64,000 bases of DNA from Planctomyces sp. (GTDB taxonomy: Bacteria > Planctomycetota > Planctomycetia > Planctomycetales > Planctomycetaceae), in the NCBI GenBank assembly GCA_016795105.1, contig JAEUIH010000004.1, positions 124,001 to 188,000 on the forward strand. Reading direction: 5' to 3'. Both the position numbers and the translations under genes were made by a program. Below are positions 53,257 through 61,631 of the stretch, piece by piece. The notes under the pieces are model-generated. The model was not told the origin of the DNA, did no database searches, and saw only the letters and a program-made list of their open reading frames with translations. Within the stretch, counting starts at the first letter, position 1, and each line of letters begins with the position of its first letter.

Positions 53257-55194
53257 ATGATACGAATGACAATGGATTCCCTCAGACCATCGCAGCTGTT
53301 CATGAAGCTGCTGATGCAGCTGCAATTGATGATTCCAGTGTTCATGACGATCACCGTAGTTGGTGAGACACAGGCTGCTGCTCAGACCGTTACGGTGAAA
53401 GTCGTTTCCACGGTCTGGGGCTTCGATGGACGTGTGGTTCCCGGTCAGTTCATGCCTCTCTCGATTCTGTTGGACAATTTGTCCGAGGATGCGATCGAAG
53501 GTCAGGTTTCGCTGCGGGCGACATCCGCCATGATGAGGGATTCCGGCGGTGTGATGGTGGAACCTGTCTATCTGGCTCCAAGGACTCGGCGATGGGTTCA
53601 GTTCTATCCGTATATATCCGGGTATTCGTCCACATGGCGATTTACTCTTGCGTCCGGTGGAACGACGTTGCTGTCTGAATCGATAGAACAGCCACGCGCA
53701 GCCTATGGCGGGTATGGAAATCAGGAAGAAAAATCGCAGCCGGTTGTGATTCTCGACCGGCCCGGAGGTATGGGAAATCGAATTCCAGGGACTGTGAAGC
53801 ACATGCCCGCGGAAATTTTTCCACCGTATTCAACGGCGACGGGCGGATTGAGGGCCATGTATCTGGACTTTGTTCCTGACTGGGAAGAGCCGCGACAGGA
53901 GGCCTTAATTTCGTGGCTGCGAAGCGGCGGGCAGCTGCATCTGCTGCTCGACAGCAATGCGCTTCGACTGAAGTTCTCGGGTGTGCTGTCGCCGTTAAAT
54001 GAGCCCTTTACAACGTTCTATGTTGGCAGCGGGAAGGTGATCCGCCATGAGTATCAGAGAGACGGACTCACGGCCGAAGTTGTGGCCCCGGTTCTGAGAC
54101 CTTCCATCACAGAAAACGTACAGGAGACACAGCAGACGCAAAACTACCAGTATGAGCCGTACCAGAGTACGATTGACCCGGGGAGCATGGATTCAGAGAT
54201 GATCATGGGACTCCGCGAACTGACACGGCCGGAGCACAACTGGTTTCTGATCTTTCTGTTGTCCGTGTGTTATGTGGGCCTGATCTTTCCAGGCTGCTGG
54301 CTGATTTCGAGAGTTCGAACGGTCCATTTTCTGACAACATATGCGGCCATTGCTGGTGCAGCAATTGTATTCAGTGTGCTGTTTCTGTTTATTGGTCGGC
54401 GAGGTTACGGAGAATCAACCGTTCAGCATTGTCTGTCAGTTGCCAGATATGATAGCGAGGGCCGCTGGACTGCAACGCAGTGGGGAACACTGTTTGTGAC
54501 ATCCGGCGATCAGTACATCATTGAGAGCGAGAACGAGCAGGCGATGATGTCGGTTGGTGGAGCCGATGACTCCGTGGATGCCATCGTACAGAGTGGCAAC
54601 AAGGCATCAATCGACGTTCGCATCCCCCCGTTTAGTTCGCAGGCCATTGTTGCACGTCGTCAGCTTTCGCTCCCTGACTGGACAGCCGACATTCGCAACG
54701 TCGAGATCAGTGGAGACGGGCTTGTGAAGCTTGAAGTGGAGGTCGGAGCTGCGGCACCACGTGGCGAAGAAGTGACCTATATGCTTCTCCGACAACGAAG
54801 TCTCTACAAAGGGGCATTATCCGATGACGGTAAATCGATTGTACTGGGCCAGGCACTCGGCCAGATTGCCTCGTGGTGTGATGATACGACATATGGCAGC
54901 TATCGGTCTGGTGGATGGCTCTGGGGCGGTCAATTTGATTCGGAGCTTTCAGAGGAAGAACGTTTCTACGAGGTTGCTCGACGTCAAATGGTTCGACGTT
55001 CACTCTTTGATGAGGGCGCTGAGAATACTCGAAGCTGGAGTCTGGCGCCTGATCGAATTCGTCTGTTGATTCTGGCGCCGACGGATAAGGATATGAGTCT
55101 GAAAACCGGGCTTGAAATGCGAGTCGATGGGCGAACCCTGTTTATCAGAGATCTGTTGCTGTCCTCAACTGAAGAAGAAAAGTCTGATGTCTGA
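53257..55194 (+). CDS. Large exported membrane protein, module 2
   Basis: A 645-residue protein. The signal region (about 15-42) ends ETQAAAQ. The extracytoplasmic part contains EALISWLRSGGQLHLLLDSNA (about 210-230), matching the stretch at the same place in the 779-residue protein of module 1. Helices at about 327-375 follow, then a beta-rich domain. Shorter than its paralogue mainly after the helices. It overlaps the next ATPase start by 8 nt, again as in module 1. The unit looks like a second, diverged copy of the three-gene module. Confidence 0.75.
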   Translation: MIRMTMDSLRPSQLFMKLLMQLQLMIPVFMTITVVGETQAAAQTVTVKVVSTVWGFDGRVVPGQFMPLSILLDNLSEDAIEGQVSLRATSAMMRDSGGVMVEPVYLAPRTRRWVQFYPYISGYSSTWRFTLASGGTTLLSESIEQPRAAYGGYGNQEEKSQPVVILDRPGGMGNRIPGTVKHMPAEIFPPYSTATGGLRAMYLDFVPDWEEPRQEALISWLRSGGQLHLLLDSNALRLKFSGVLSPLNEPFTTFYVGSGKVIRHEYQRDGLTAEVVAPVLRPSITENVQETQQTQNYQYEPYQSTIDPGSMDSEMIMGLRELTRPEHNWFLIFLLSVCYVGLIFPGCWLISRVRTVHFLTTYAAIAGAAIVFSVLFLFIGRRGYGESTVQHCLSVARYDSEGRWTATQWGTLFVTSGDQYIIESENEQAMMSVGGADDSVDAIVQSGNKASIDVRIPPFSSQAIVARRQLSLPDWTADIRNVEISGDGLVKLEVEVGAAAPRGEEVTYMLLRQRSLYKGALSDDGKSIVLGQALGQIASWCDDTTYGSYRSGGWLWGGQFDSELSEEERFYEVARRQMVRRSLFDEGAENTRSWSLAPDRIRLLILAPTDKDMSLKTGLEMRVDGRTLFIRDLLLSSTEEEKSDV

Positions 55195-56155
55195 GTTAAC
55201 AAAAGATACGATCCCGGCGATTTCAGTGAGTCAGTTGTCTCATTCATTTAAGGGACATCAGGCGCTGAACCAGGTGACATTCTGTGTGTTACCGGGAACG
55301 ATTCATGGATTCGTCGGCCCAAACGGTGCCGGCAAAACGACAACGCTAAAGGTCATCTGCACTCTACTGAAACCCAATTGGGGCGAAGTGAGCGTGTTTG
55401 GTCACAGTGTTCGTGGCGATACGGCTGCTGTTCGCAGAATGATTGGATATATGCCCGACCACTTCAGCATGTATCGGCAGATGACAGTCTATGAATACCT
55501 GGACTTTTTCGCTGCAGCCTATGGTCTGGGAGTTACACAGCGGGATCAGGTAATTACGGACGTGCTGACACTCACGGATATGGATGTCCGCCGGAATGAC
55601 CTGATCAATGGGTTGTCGCGAGGGATGCAGCAACGCGTGAGTCTGGCTCGAGTGCTGGTTCATGATCCAAACCTGCTGCTGCTGGATGAACCCGCGAGTG
55701 GTCTCGATCCAAGAGCCCGAATAGAACTCATGGAGATTCTTCGGGAGCTTCGCAGGATGGGTAAGACTATCTTCATCAGTTCGCACATTCTGAGTGAACT
55801 GGCAGAACTGTGTGACAGCGTGACGATCATTGATCGTGGGCAGGTTCGTTTCAGTGGCCCGATTGATCACCTGCTGGACAATTCTCAGGATCATCCGACC
55901 TACAATCTGAAACTGGCCGATGTAATCCCGGATGTCCTTCCAAAGCTCAAAGCATTGCCGGGCGTTGAAGAAGCCACGGAGCCGGAGTTCGTGACCGGCC
56001 GCGATTTCATTCTGCAGCTGTCTCCGTCAACAACAGCGAATGAGATTTTGAGATCGCTGTTGTCTCTTGAGATTCCGATCGTGGCCTTCAGTCAGCAGCG
56101 GCGTCAGTTGAATCAGGCATTCATGGACCTGACCACGCGCGGAGTTCGTTCGTGA
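55187..56155 (+). CDS. CcmA-type ABC ATPase, module 2
   Basis: A 322-residue ABC-2 ATPase close in sequence to the module 1 ATPase. Walker [12 protein letters not shown] lies near 45-55, the MIGYMPDHFSMYRQMTVYEYL segment near 88-108, signature LSRGMQQRVSLARVL near 145, Walker B LLLDEPASGLDPRARIELMEIL near 165 and ISSHILSELAELC near 200. It lacks the Pro/Ala-rich N-terminal extension of its paralogue. ATG 55187 lies in an 8-nt overlap with the preceding gene, and its stop overlaps the permease GTG in GTGA. Confidence 0.93.
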   Translation: MSELTKDTIPAISVSQLSHSFKGHQALNQVTFCVLPGTIHGFVGPNGAGKTTTLKVICTLLKPNWGEVSVFGHSVRGDTAAVRRMIGYMPDHFSMYRQMTVYEYLDFFAAAYGLGVTQRDQVITDVLTLTDMDVRRNDLINGLSRGMQQRVSLARVLVHDPNLLLLDEPASGLDPRARIELMEILRELRRMGKTIFISSHILSELAELCDSVTIIDRGQVRFSGPIDHLLDNSQDHPTYNLKLADVIPDVLPKLKALPGVEEATEPEFVTGRDFILQLSPSTTANEILRSLLSLEIPIVAFSQQRRQLNQAFMDLTTRGVRS

Positions 56156-57714
56156 ACAACGGGACTCTGATTCTGTTTCAGTGGTCGCTGCGAGCCGATT
56201 CGCGGGCGTTTTGGCCGCATGCAGTTCGGGCCGGGTTTGCCCTGCTGATGATGGCCGGGATTGTGGTTGTGCTTGCGGATCCATTTGGGACGACCGGGCC
56301 AGGTTTGCTGTATTTCCAGCAAATCTGTCGGCTGAATATGGTCCTGATTTTTGCAGCAGGAATCACCTACTTTGTCTCGGCCGTCTCAGAAGAGAAGGAC
56401 TCGGGAACACTGGCGCTTTTGCGGCTCGCCGGAGTCACACCACTGGCGATCCTGCTGGGGAAATCCACGTCTCGGCTGATCAGTTCTTTGATGCTGTTGG
56501 CAATTCAGCTTCCTTTCACTCTGTTGTCGATTACGCTGGGAGGCGTCACCTGGAAGCAGGTCATTGCAGCCTATCTGGCGCTGGCGGCATGGATGGCACT
56601 TGTTGCAAATCTGGCGTTGTTCTGCAGCGTTCGATGTCAGACGATGGGCAGAGCTGCAACGCTGACAGTATTGCTTCTTGTCCTGCTGATGATCTTAAGT
56701 CCGTTGATCCAGCTGGCACTTCCCACGCTGCAGGCTGTATCCACGCCGGCATGGATGCTTGGCTTTTTTGAGTCTCTTCGTTCATGGGTTGAAGATTCAC
56801 TGATCAATCGTCGGCTGACAGAGATTCTTTCACCAGCCGGCCAGTCCACAGAATTGCTGGGAGCACAGTTTTTCTGGAATTCATTGATGTCGCTGGTGCT
56901 GTTTGGTATGTCCGTTCTGGTTTATAACCGCTGGTCACTGGGGTCGGAACAGTCAGTTTCAGGGGACCTTCGATCAATTCGACTGAAATCTCACGGACGC
57001 TGCTGGAAATGGGCGGTGGTCTGGAAGGACTTTTTGTTTCTGACCGGAGGCCGGACTGCAGTTGCTGGAAAGCTGATCGGCTACGGATTGCTGGTGGCCG
57101 GATGCAGCTGGTGGCATCATGTCAATGCTCCGTTGTCCCGGATGCTGCTGGATGGTGACACCGCATGGATTACTTTGATCCTTCTGGCCCTTGCTCTGTG
57201 TGTCGAGGTGCTTCTGTTTTCAGCGGGCTCACTGTTCTCAGAAGTTCGGCAGACAACCTTATCAACTCTGCAGATGGTACCGATCAGTACGCCGATTCTG
57301 CTGCTTCAGAAGGTCTGTGCGACCGTTCTGGCGGTTATGCCAGCTGGTCTATGGATGGTCGTCGTGTTTTTCATGGCTCCGCAGGCTGTGATGGAACGAT
57401 GTTCTATCACAATGGTCATTTCTTACATTCTGGTTGTTATGCTGAGCAGCCACTTGACGGTTCTGTTGTCACTGTACGCCCGCTGGGCTGCATTGCCACT
57501 GGCGATATTGATTACAGCGACATCATTCATGTGTTGTCCTATGGTGATCATGGGAACTTTGGCAATGACCGAGTCTGTGGCACGGCAGCACAACATTCAG
57601 GTTGGTTTGTTACTTGGAGGCCTGATCAACCTGCTTTGGGTTTGGGTGTTTATTCTGCTTCCGATTGAACTTGAAATCGTAAAACGATGGGATCGGCTCG
57701 GCCAGGAATCATAG
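56152..57714 (+). CDS. ABC-2 type permease, module 2
   Basis: A 520-residue polytopic membrane protein with about twelve helices. The loop VSAVSEEKDSGTLALLRLAGVTPLAILLGKSTSRL (key residues EKDxGTLxLLxLxxxxP), about 75-108, marks it as an ABC-2 permease. A second half (about 290-515) is helical with SEVRQTTLSTLQMVPIST as a weak counterpart loop. It starts with GTG in a GTGA overlap with its ATPase and overlaps the next DUF2071 gene by 28 nt. Shorter than the module 1 permease. Substrate unknown. Confidence 0.85.
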   Translation: MNNGTLILFQWSLRADSRAFWPHAVRAGFALLMMAGIVVVLADPFGTTGPGLLYFQQICRLNMVLIFAAGITYFVSAVSEEKDSGTLALLRLAGVTPLAILLGKSTSRLISSLMLLAIQLPFTLLSITLGGVTWKQVIAAYLALAAWMALVANLALFCSVRCQTMGRAATLTVLLLVLLMILSPLIQLALPTLQAVSTPAWMLGFFESLRSWVEDSLINRRLTEILSPAGQSTELLGAQFFWNSLMSLVLFGMSVLVYNRWSLGSEQSVSGDLRSIRLKSHGRCWKWAVVWKDFLFLTGGRTAVAGKLIGYGLLVAGCSWWHHVNAPLSRMLLDGDTAWITLILLALALCVEVLLFSAGSLFSEVRQTTLSTLQMVPISTPILLLQKVCATVLAVMPAGLWMVVVFFMAPQAVMERCSITMVISYILVVMLSSHLTVLLSLYARWAALPLAILITATSFMCCPMVIMGTLAMTESVARQHNIQVGLLLGGLINLLWVWVFILLPIELEIVKRWDRLGQES

Positions 57715-58430
57715 TCGCCGGATATCAGTCGTGGCGGCGTCTGACGTTTATCCACTGGCGAGTTCCGGTGGAATCAGTTCAGCGACTGTTGCCGAATCCA
57801 CTGAAGGTCGACAGTTTCGACGGCTCGGCGTGGATCGGACTCGTTCCGTTTTCCATGGAACGTATTCGTCCCTGGTGGTCACCTTCGGTACCAGGCATTT
57901 CATGGTTTCTTGAGACGAATGTTCGCACGTATGTTCGGTATCCGGATGGAACGACCGGAGTCTGGTTCTTCAGCCTTGAGGCAAACTCGTGGCTGGCGGT
58001 TACGATTGCACGACGAATCTGGAACCTTCCCTATTATCGTGCCGTCCTCGAACTCAGCAGCAGCCCGCGGGATATGACAGAACGCATCAACTGCTATGGT
58101 GTTCGTCGTTCGGACGCCCAGGTTGGGTACACGCTCACCACAGATGTGCCAGTCAGTCGCAGGCCGGCTGAAGCTGTCCCGGGGTCACTCGAACATTTTC
58201 TTGTTGAACGCTACACGCTGTTTGCCGTTGATCACCGAGGAACACTGTTTTCCGGACAGGTCCATCATGATCCGTATCAGATTTGTCCTGCCAGCGTTGA
58301 GATTGAGAAGAACTCACTGGTCAGCGCCTCAGGGTGTTGCATAGAGCATCCCGAAACTCCGGATCATGTTGCGTGGTCTGACGGAGTGGATGTTGTTGTG
58401 TCTCCACTCGTCAGACTTTCCTCGCACTGA
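57687..58430 (+). CDS. YqjF/DUF2071 family protein
   Basis: A 247-residue cytoplasmic protein of the DUF2071/YqjF family, an acetoacetate-decarboxylase-like beta fold. Visible landmarks are LTFIHWRVPVESVQRLLP near the start, SAWIGLVPFSMERIRP, ETNVRTYVRYPDGTTGVWFFSLEANS, and LVERYTLFAVDHRG in the second half. Function in this family is uncharacterised. It overlaps the end of the last permease gene by 28 nt, making it the probable last gene of the long run, and converges with the aldolase gene across 8 nt. Confidence 0.85.
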   Translation: MGSARPGIIVAGYQSWRRLTFIHWRVPVESVQRLLPNPLKVDSFDGSAWIGLVPFSMERIRPWWSPSVPGISWFLETNVRTYVRYPDGTTGVWFFSLEANSWLAVTIARRIWNLPYYRAVLELSSSPRDMTERINCYGVRRSDAQVGYTLTTDVPVSRRPAEAVPGSLEHFLVERYTLFAVDHRGTLFSGQVHHDPYQICPASVEIEKNSLVSASGCCIEHPETPDHVAWSDGVDVVVSPLVRLSSH

Positions 58431-58438
58431 ATCAGGCA

Positions 58439-59380
58439 CTATTTGCCCGGCCAGTTCTTCCACCATTTACGGAAGAGAGACCACTGCTGATCGATGAACG
58501 CTCGCTGGCTTGAGCTGAGCTTGTCGTAAGGATTGATTTGATGGCAGTATTCGGGGTTTCCTTCGAGCACCATCAAATACTTGTAGAAGAGAACGAGATC
58601 GGGACCTTCGTCATAAGTTGAGAGTACTTTGAGAGCGTTATCGAGTTCGGCGGCAAGGCGACGCGCTTCCACGTCTCCCGCGGCTGCCTTTTCACAGAGT
58701 TCCACGAGACGAAGAACTTCTTTGGGAAGCGCATTTCCAACACCGGTAATTGCGCCCACGGCTCCACAGTGGACAAAACCATGAAAGACTTGTGTATCCA
58801 CACCCACCATCAGAGATAGATTCGGATCTCCCGTGGTGATGTGCTCCGCTGCGTAGGTGAGACTTTCTCGACCGCCGAATTCCTTGAATCCGACGAGATT
58901 CGAGTGGTTCTTTCGCAATTCAAAAAACAGGTCAGCTTTGGTTTCGAAGCCATAGTATGGACTGTTGTAGATGACTGCCGGTAGTCTGCTGGCGGCTGAG
59001 AGGACTTCTGTGAAGTGGGCTTTCTGAGCGGCTGATGAGGTACCTCGCGAAAGTACACGTGGAATTACCATCAGTCCGGTGGCACCTACATCCTGTGCGT
59101 GTTTCGCATGGGCGGCCGCCAGCCGAGTATTTTGGGCACCGGTGCCTACGACAACCGGTACGCCGCCGGCTGTGAGCTGAGCAACCCCTTCCATCCGCTG
59201 TTCGTCAGTCAGAAGCGGCCAGTCCCCCATTGAGCCGCAATAGATGACGGCTTTCATCCCCGACGCAATCAGTTCCTGTCCCTTGCGGACGAGGGCCTTA
59301 AAATCGGGAACACCCTTCTCGCTGCAGGGTGTCATCAAGGCGGGCATACATCCGCGAAAAACAGTTGAATCAGCGGCCAC
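58439..59380 (-). CDS. DapA/N-acetylneuraminate-lyase family aldolase
   Basis: A 313-residue class I aldolase of the dihydrodipicolinate synthase superfamily. The Schiff-base lysine is K166 in VGFKEFGG, and the tyrosine Y138 is in VIYNSPYYGF. The entrance motif is CGSMGDWPLL rather than GTTGE, and GVGNALPKEV follows. The altered first motif argues against true DapA. A role in keto-acid metabolism (for example 2-keto-3-deoxy sugar acids) is more likely but unproven. It follows the polytopic membrane protein gene by 49 nt. Confidence 0.85.
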   Translation of the reverse strand: MAADSTVFRGCMPALMTPCSEKGVPDFKALVRKGQELIASGMKAVIYCGSMGDWPLLTDEQRMEGVAQLTAGGVPVVVGTGAQNTRLAAAHAKHAQDVGATGLMVIPRVLSRGTSSAAQKAHFTEVLSAASRLPAVIYNSPYYGFETKADLFFELRKNHSNLVGFKEFGGRESLTYAAEHITTGDPNLSLMVGVDTQVFHGFVHCGAVGAITGVGNALPKEVLRLVELCEKAAAGDVEARRLAAELDNALKVLSTYDEGPDLVLFYKYLMVLEGNPEYCHQINPYDKLSSSQRAFIDQQWSLFRKWWKNWPGK

Positions 59381-59429
59381 AATTACGTCCTCGGTCCTGG
59401 AAATTTCAAAGTCGTGGGGTAGGTGAAAA

Positions 59430-60755
59430 TCATTGCGGGAAGTCTAGCGATTCCATTCGGGCTCTTCGACCTTCGATGATCCGGTATTGACGATTCCACC
59501 AGGGAAAAATCGAGGGTTCACTGATTTCCACTCTGAGATCGTGACCGTCCGGGAGTCCTGATGTGACGGCGAAAATCAATGCCGACTGATATCGGTCTTC
59601 CGGATAGATCGGGGCCCCCGTTTGATTCAGGACCCAGCGGTCGAGTCTGACGGGACACCATTCGTCGAGTGGTCGTGCTATGCGGACATACGGCTGCAGA
59701 GTTTTTGGAAGAGCTGGGATGGTCTCCTGCTTTACAAACATTGCCCAGACTTCAGGGCGTGATGAGTAAAGTTGCCAGCCCGGCCAGTTGTCTGCCAATC
59801 CGAAGAGGCTGCTGACGGGAAAGACGAACAGGACTACCGTAAGGCCGCGGCGGAGCAGATGGTGATTTGGAGGAATCACCTGCTCCTGCGAAGACGTATC
59901 GGTTGGTGGTGCTGTGAGAGGTAAACTCCAGAAACGCCTGAACAGCCTGACGGGGCTGAACAGATTGTAGAGAACCGGGAGCAGGCACAGGAAACAGAGA
60001 TTCCACGTGAGAACGCCTGCGTGGTGGTTCAGTCCCAAAGGCCCAAGACCTGTCAACAGGATCGTATGCAGAATCATGGCGGATATCGCTCCGAATTTCT
60101 GGATTCGGGGGATCAGCAACAAGATGCCGATCAGAAGTTCTCCAATGGCGAAGGTCCATGCAAGTCTGTAGACCAGTTCAGGACTTTCTGCGGCCATCCG
60201 CAGGTTCGCTGATTTCAGCAAGGCACTTACGACCTGACCGGTCATGGACTGATCTATCTCCGGAGAGAACCTCGAAAGTGCCGAACAGAGATAAATGATC
60301 GCCGGGATTTTTTGCAGCACATATCTACGGTCAGAAGAATTGCGAAGGACGCAGATCACCAGCAGGCACTGCATCAACAGCCAGTGCCACGCCTGCAGTC
60401 GGTGCATGCTGGTGAGAATGAGTGCGGTTGCCATGATGAGTGTCAGAGTGGCCGTTGACCGAATAAATCCTTCAAACCTGCGAAGCGTCAGTACAGCGGC
60501 CAGCGCCAAAATTGCTGAGCAAAACAGGGCGAGGACAATCGAGTCAGCGACGGCGGGCAGCCGCTGCAGAAACCCGAACAATGGGATCCTCGGAACTTCG
60601 GATTCTCCATGCCAGACAGGAAATGTCATCGCTGTGAGCAGGAGTTCAAACCCGCACAAAACAAGCATCGACCTGCGGACGATGCGATCGTCGTGAACTT
60701 CCGGGCTCATTGACACTGGAAGGTGATTCGGAGATTGTTCGACTGAGTTCGGCAT
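59430..60755 (-). CDS. Polytopic membrane protein (DoxX/HTTM-like)
   Basis: A 441-residue membrane protein with about ten helices and a C-terminal soluble tail of about 110 residues containing several Trp and Arg. It resembles DoxX/MauE or HTTM-type proteins in general layout (LLLIPRIQKFGAISAMILHTILLTGLGP, LNHHAGVLTWNLCFL), with a conserved His pair. I cannot assign a function. Possible starts are TTG 60770, ATG 60755 and ATG 60710. None has a clear ribosome-binding sequence. Upstream of and co-directional with the aldolase gene, and divergent from bioD. Confidence 0.7.
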   Translation of the reverse strand: MPNSVEQSPNHLPVSMSPEVHDDRIVRRSMLVLCGFELLLTAMTFPVWHGESEVPRIPLFGFLQRLPAVADSIVLALFCSAILALAAVLTLRRFEGFIRSTATLTLIMATALILTSMHRLQAWHWLLMQCLLVICVLRNSSDRRYVLQKIPAIIYLCSALSRFSPEIDQSMTGQVVSALLKSANLRMAAESPELVYRLAWTFAIGELLIGILLLIPRIQKFGAISAMILHTILLTGLGPLGLNHHAGVLTWNLCFLCLLPVLYNLFSPVRLFRRFWSLPLTAPPTDTSSQEQVIPPNHHLLRRGLTVVLFVFPVSSLFGLADNWPGWQLYSSRPEVWAMFVKQETIPALPKTLQPYVRIARPLDEWCPVRLDRWVLNQTGAPIYPEDRYQSALIFAVTSGLPDGHDLRVEISEPSIFPWWNRQYRIIEGRRARMESLDFPQ

Positions 60756-60835
60756 GAATAGAACCAGCAACTGGTGTGCGTCGATCCTGAAACTGAATCA
60801 ATGAGCAAATCGGAAACTGATCAAAGGCAGATGTT

Positions 60836-61576
60836 GTGAAAACGCTGATTGTGACAGGTACAGATACGGGTGTTGGTAAGACCTGGATTAGTACTTTGCT
60901 GATACGAGGATTCCACCGTCAAGGATATCAGACTGGCGCGTATAAGCCTGTGTGCAGTGGTGCAGAATTTCGAACCGGGGAAAACGAACCATTCTGGGAA
61001 GATGCAGATCGGCTTAGAGCGGCCTGTTCAGGAAGTCCACCACCTTCGCTTGTTTGTCCGCAACGGTTTATTGCACCGCTGGCCCCCCCGGAAGCTGCTC
61101 GCTGCGAAGGTCGGACCGTGGACGCGGAACAACTGAAATCCGGTTTAGAAGCATGGCGGGGGCAGGCCGAGATTGTTGTTGTGGAAGGCGCGGGCGGATT
61201 CTTAAGTCCCCTGACTGACAATCAAACGCTGGCAAGCCTTGCGGTTGACTGGCAGGCACCGATATTCGTTGTTGCGGCGAATCGCCTGGGAGTCGTGAAT
61301 CATACTTTGCTCACGATTGAAGCAATCAGATATCGAAAGCTGAAGGTTGCAGGTATCGTTTTGAACGATGTGAGTCCGGACAACTCCGGATCTGACGGAA
61401 AACCGGTGGATTTGTCTCGACGGAGCAATTTATCGCAGCTTCAGCGGTGGCTGCCGGACATTTCCATCTTTACCTGCGACTGGAAAGGTGAAGTTCTGAA
61501 AAACTGTTCAACTGGTCAGGAAAACGAACCTGTCCAGATGTTGACTGACGTCTTATACTCTGATGAACTTCCCTGA
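60836..61576 (+). CDS. bioD: Dethiobiotin synthetase
   Basis: A 246-residue ATP-dependent carboxylase that closes the ureido ring of dethiobiotin, the penultimate step of biotin synthesis. The P-loop GTDTGVGKT is at 8-16, with YKPVCSGAE next, FIAPLAPPEAARCEGRTVD (substrate pocket), VVVEGAGGFLSPLTDNQT near 105-120, and VVAANRLGVVNHTLLTIEAI near 140-160. These are all the standard BioD elements. GTG start. No other biotin gene adjoins it. Confidence 0.94.
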   Translation: MKTLIVTGTDTGVGKTWISTLLIRGFHRQGYQTGAYKPVCSGAEFRTGENEPFWEDADRLRAACSGSPPPSLVCPQRFIAPLAPPEAARCEGRTVDAEQLKSGLEAWRGQAEIVVVEGAGGFLSPLTDNQTLASLAVDWQAPIFVVAANRLGVVNHTLLTIEAIRYRKLKVAGIVLNDVSPDNSGSDGKPVDLSRRSNLSQLQRWLPDISIFTCDWKGEVLKNCSTGQENEPVQMLTDVLYSDELP

Positions 61577-61631
61577 AAGTTAACAACAGAGTCAAAGCGG
61601 TACCCGGCTGAAATCGGGAAGGCGAGCATCT

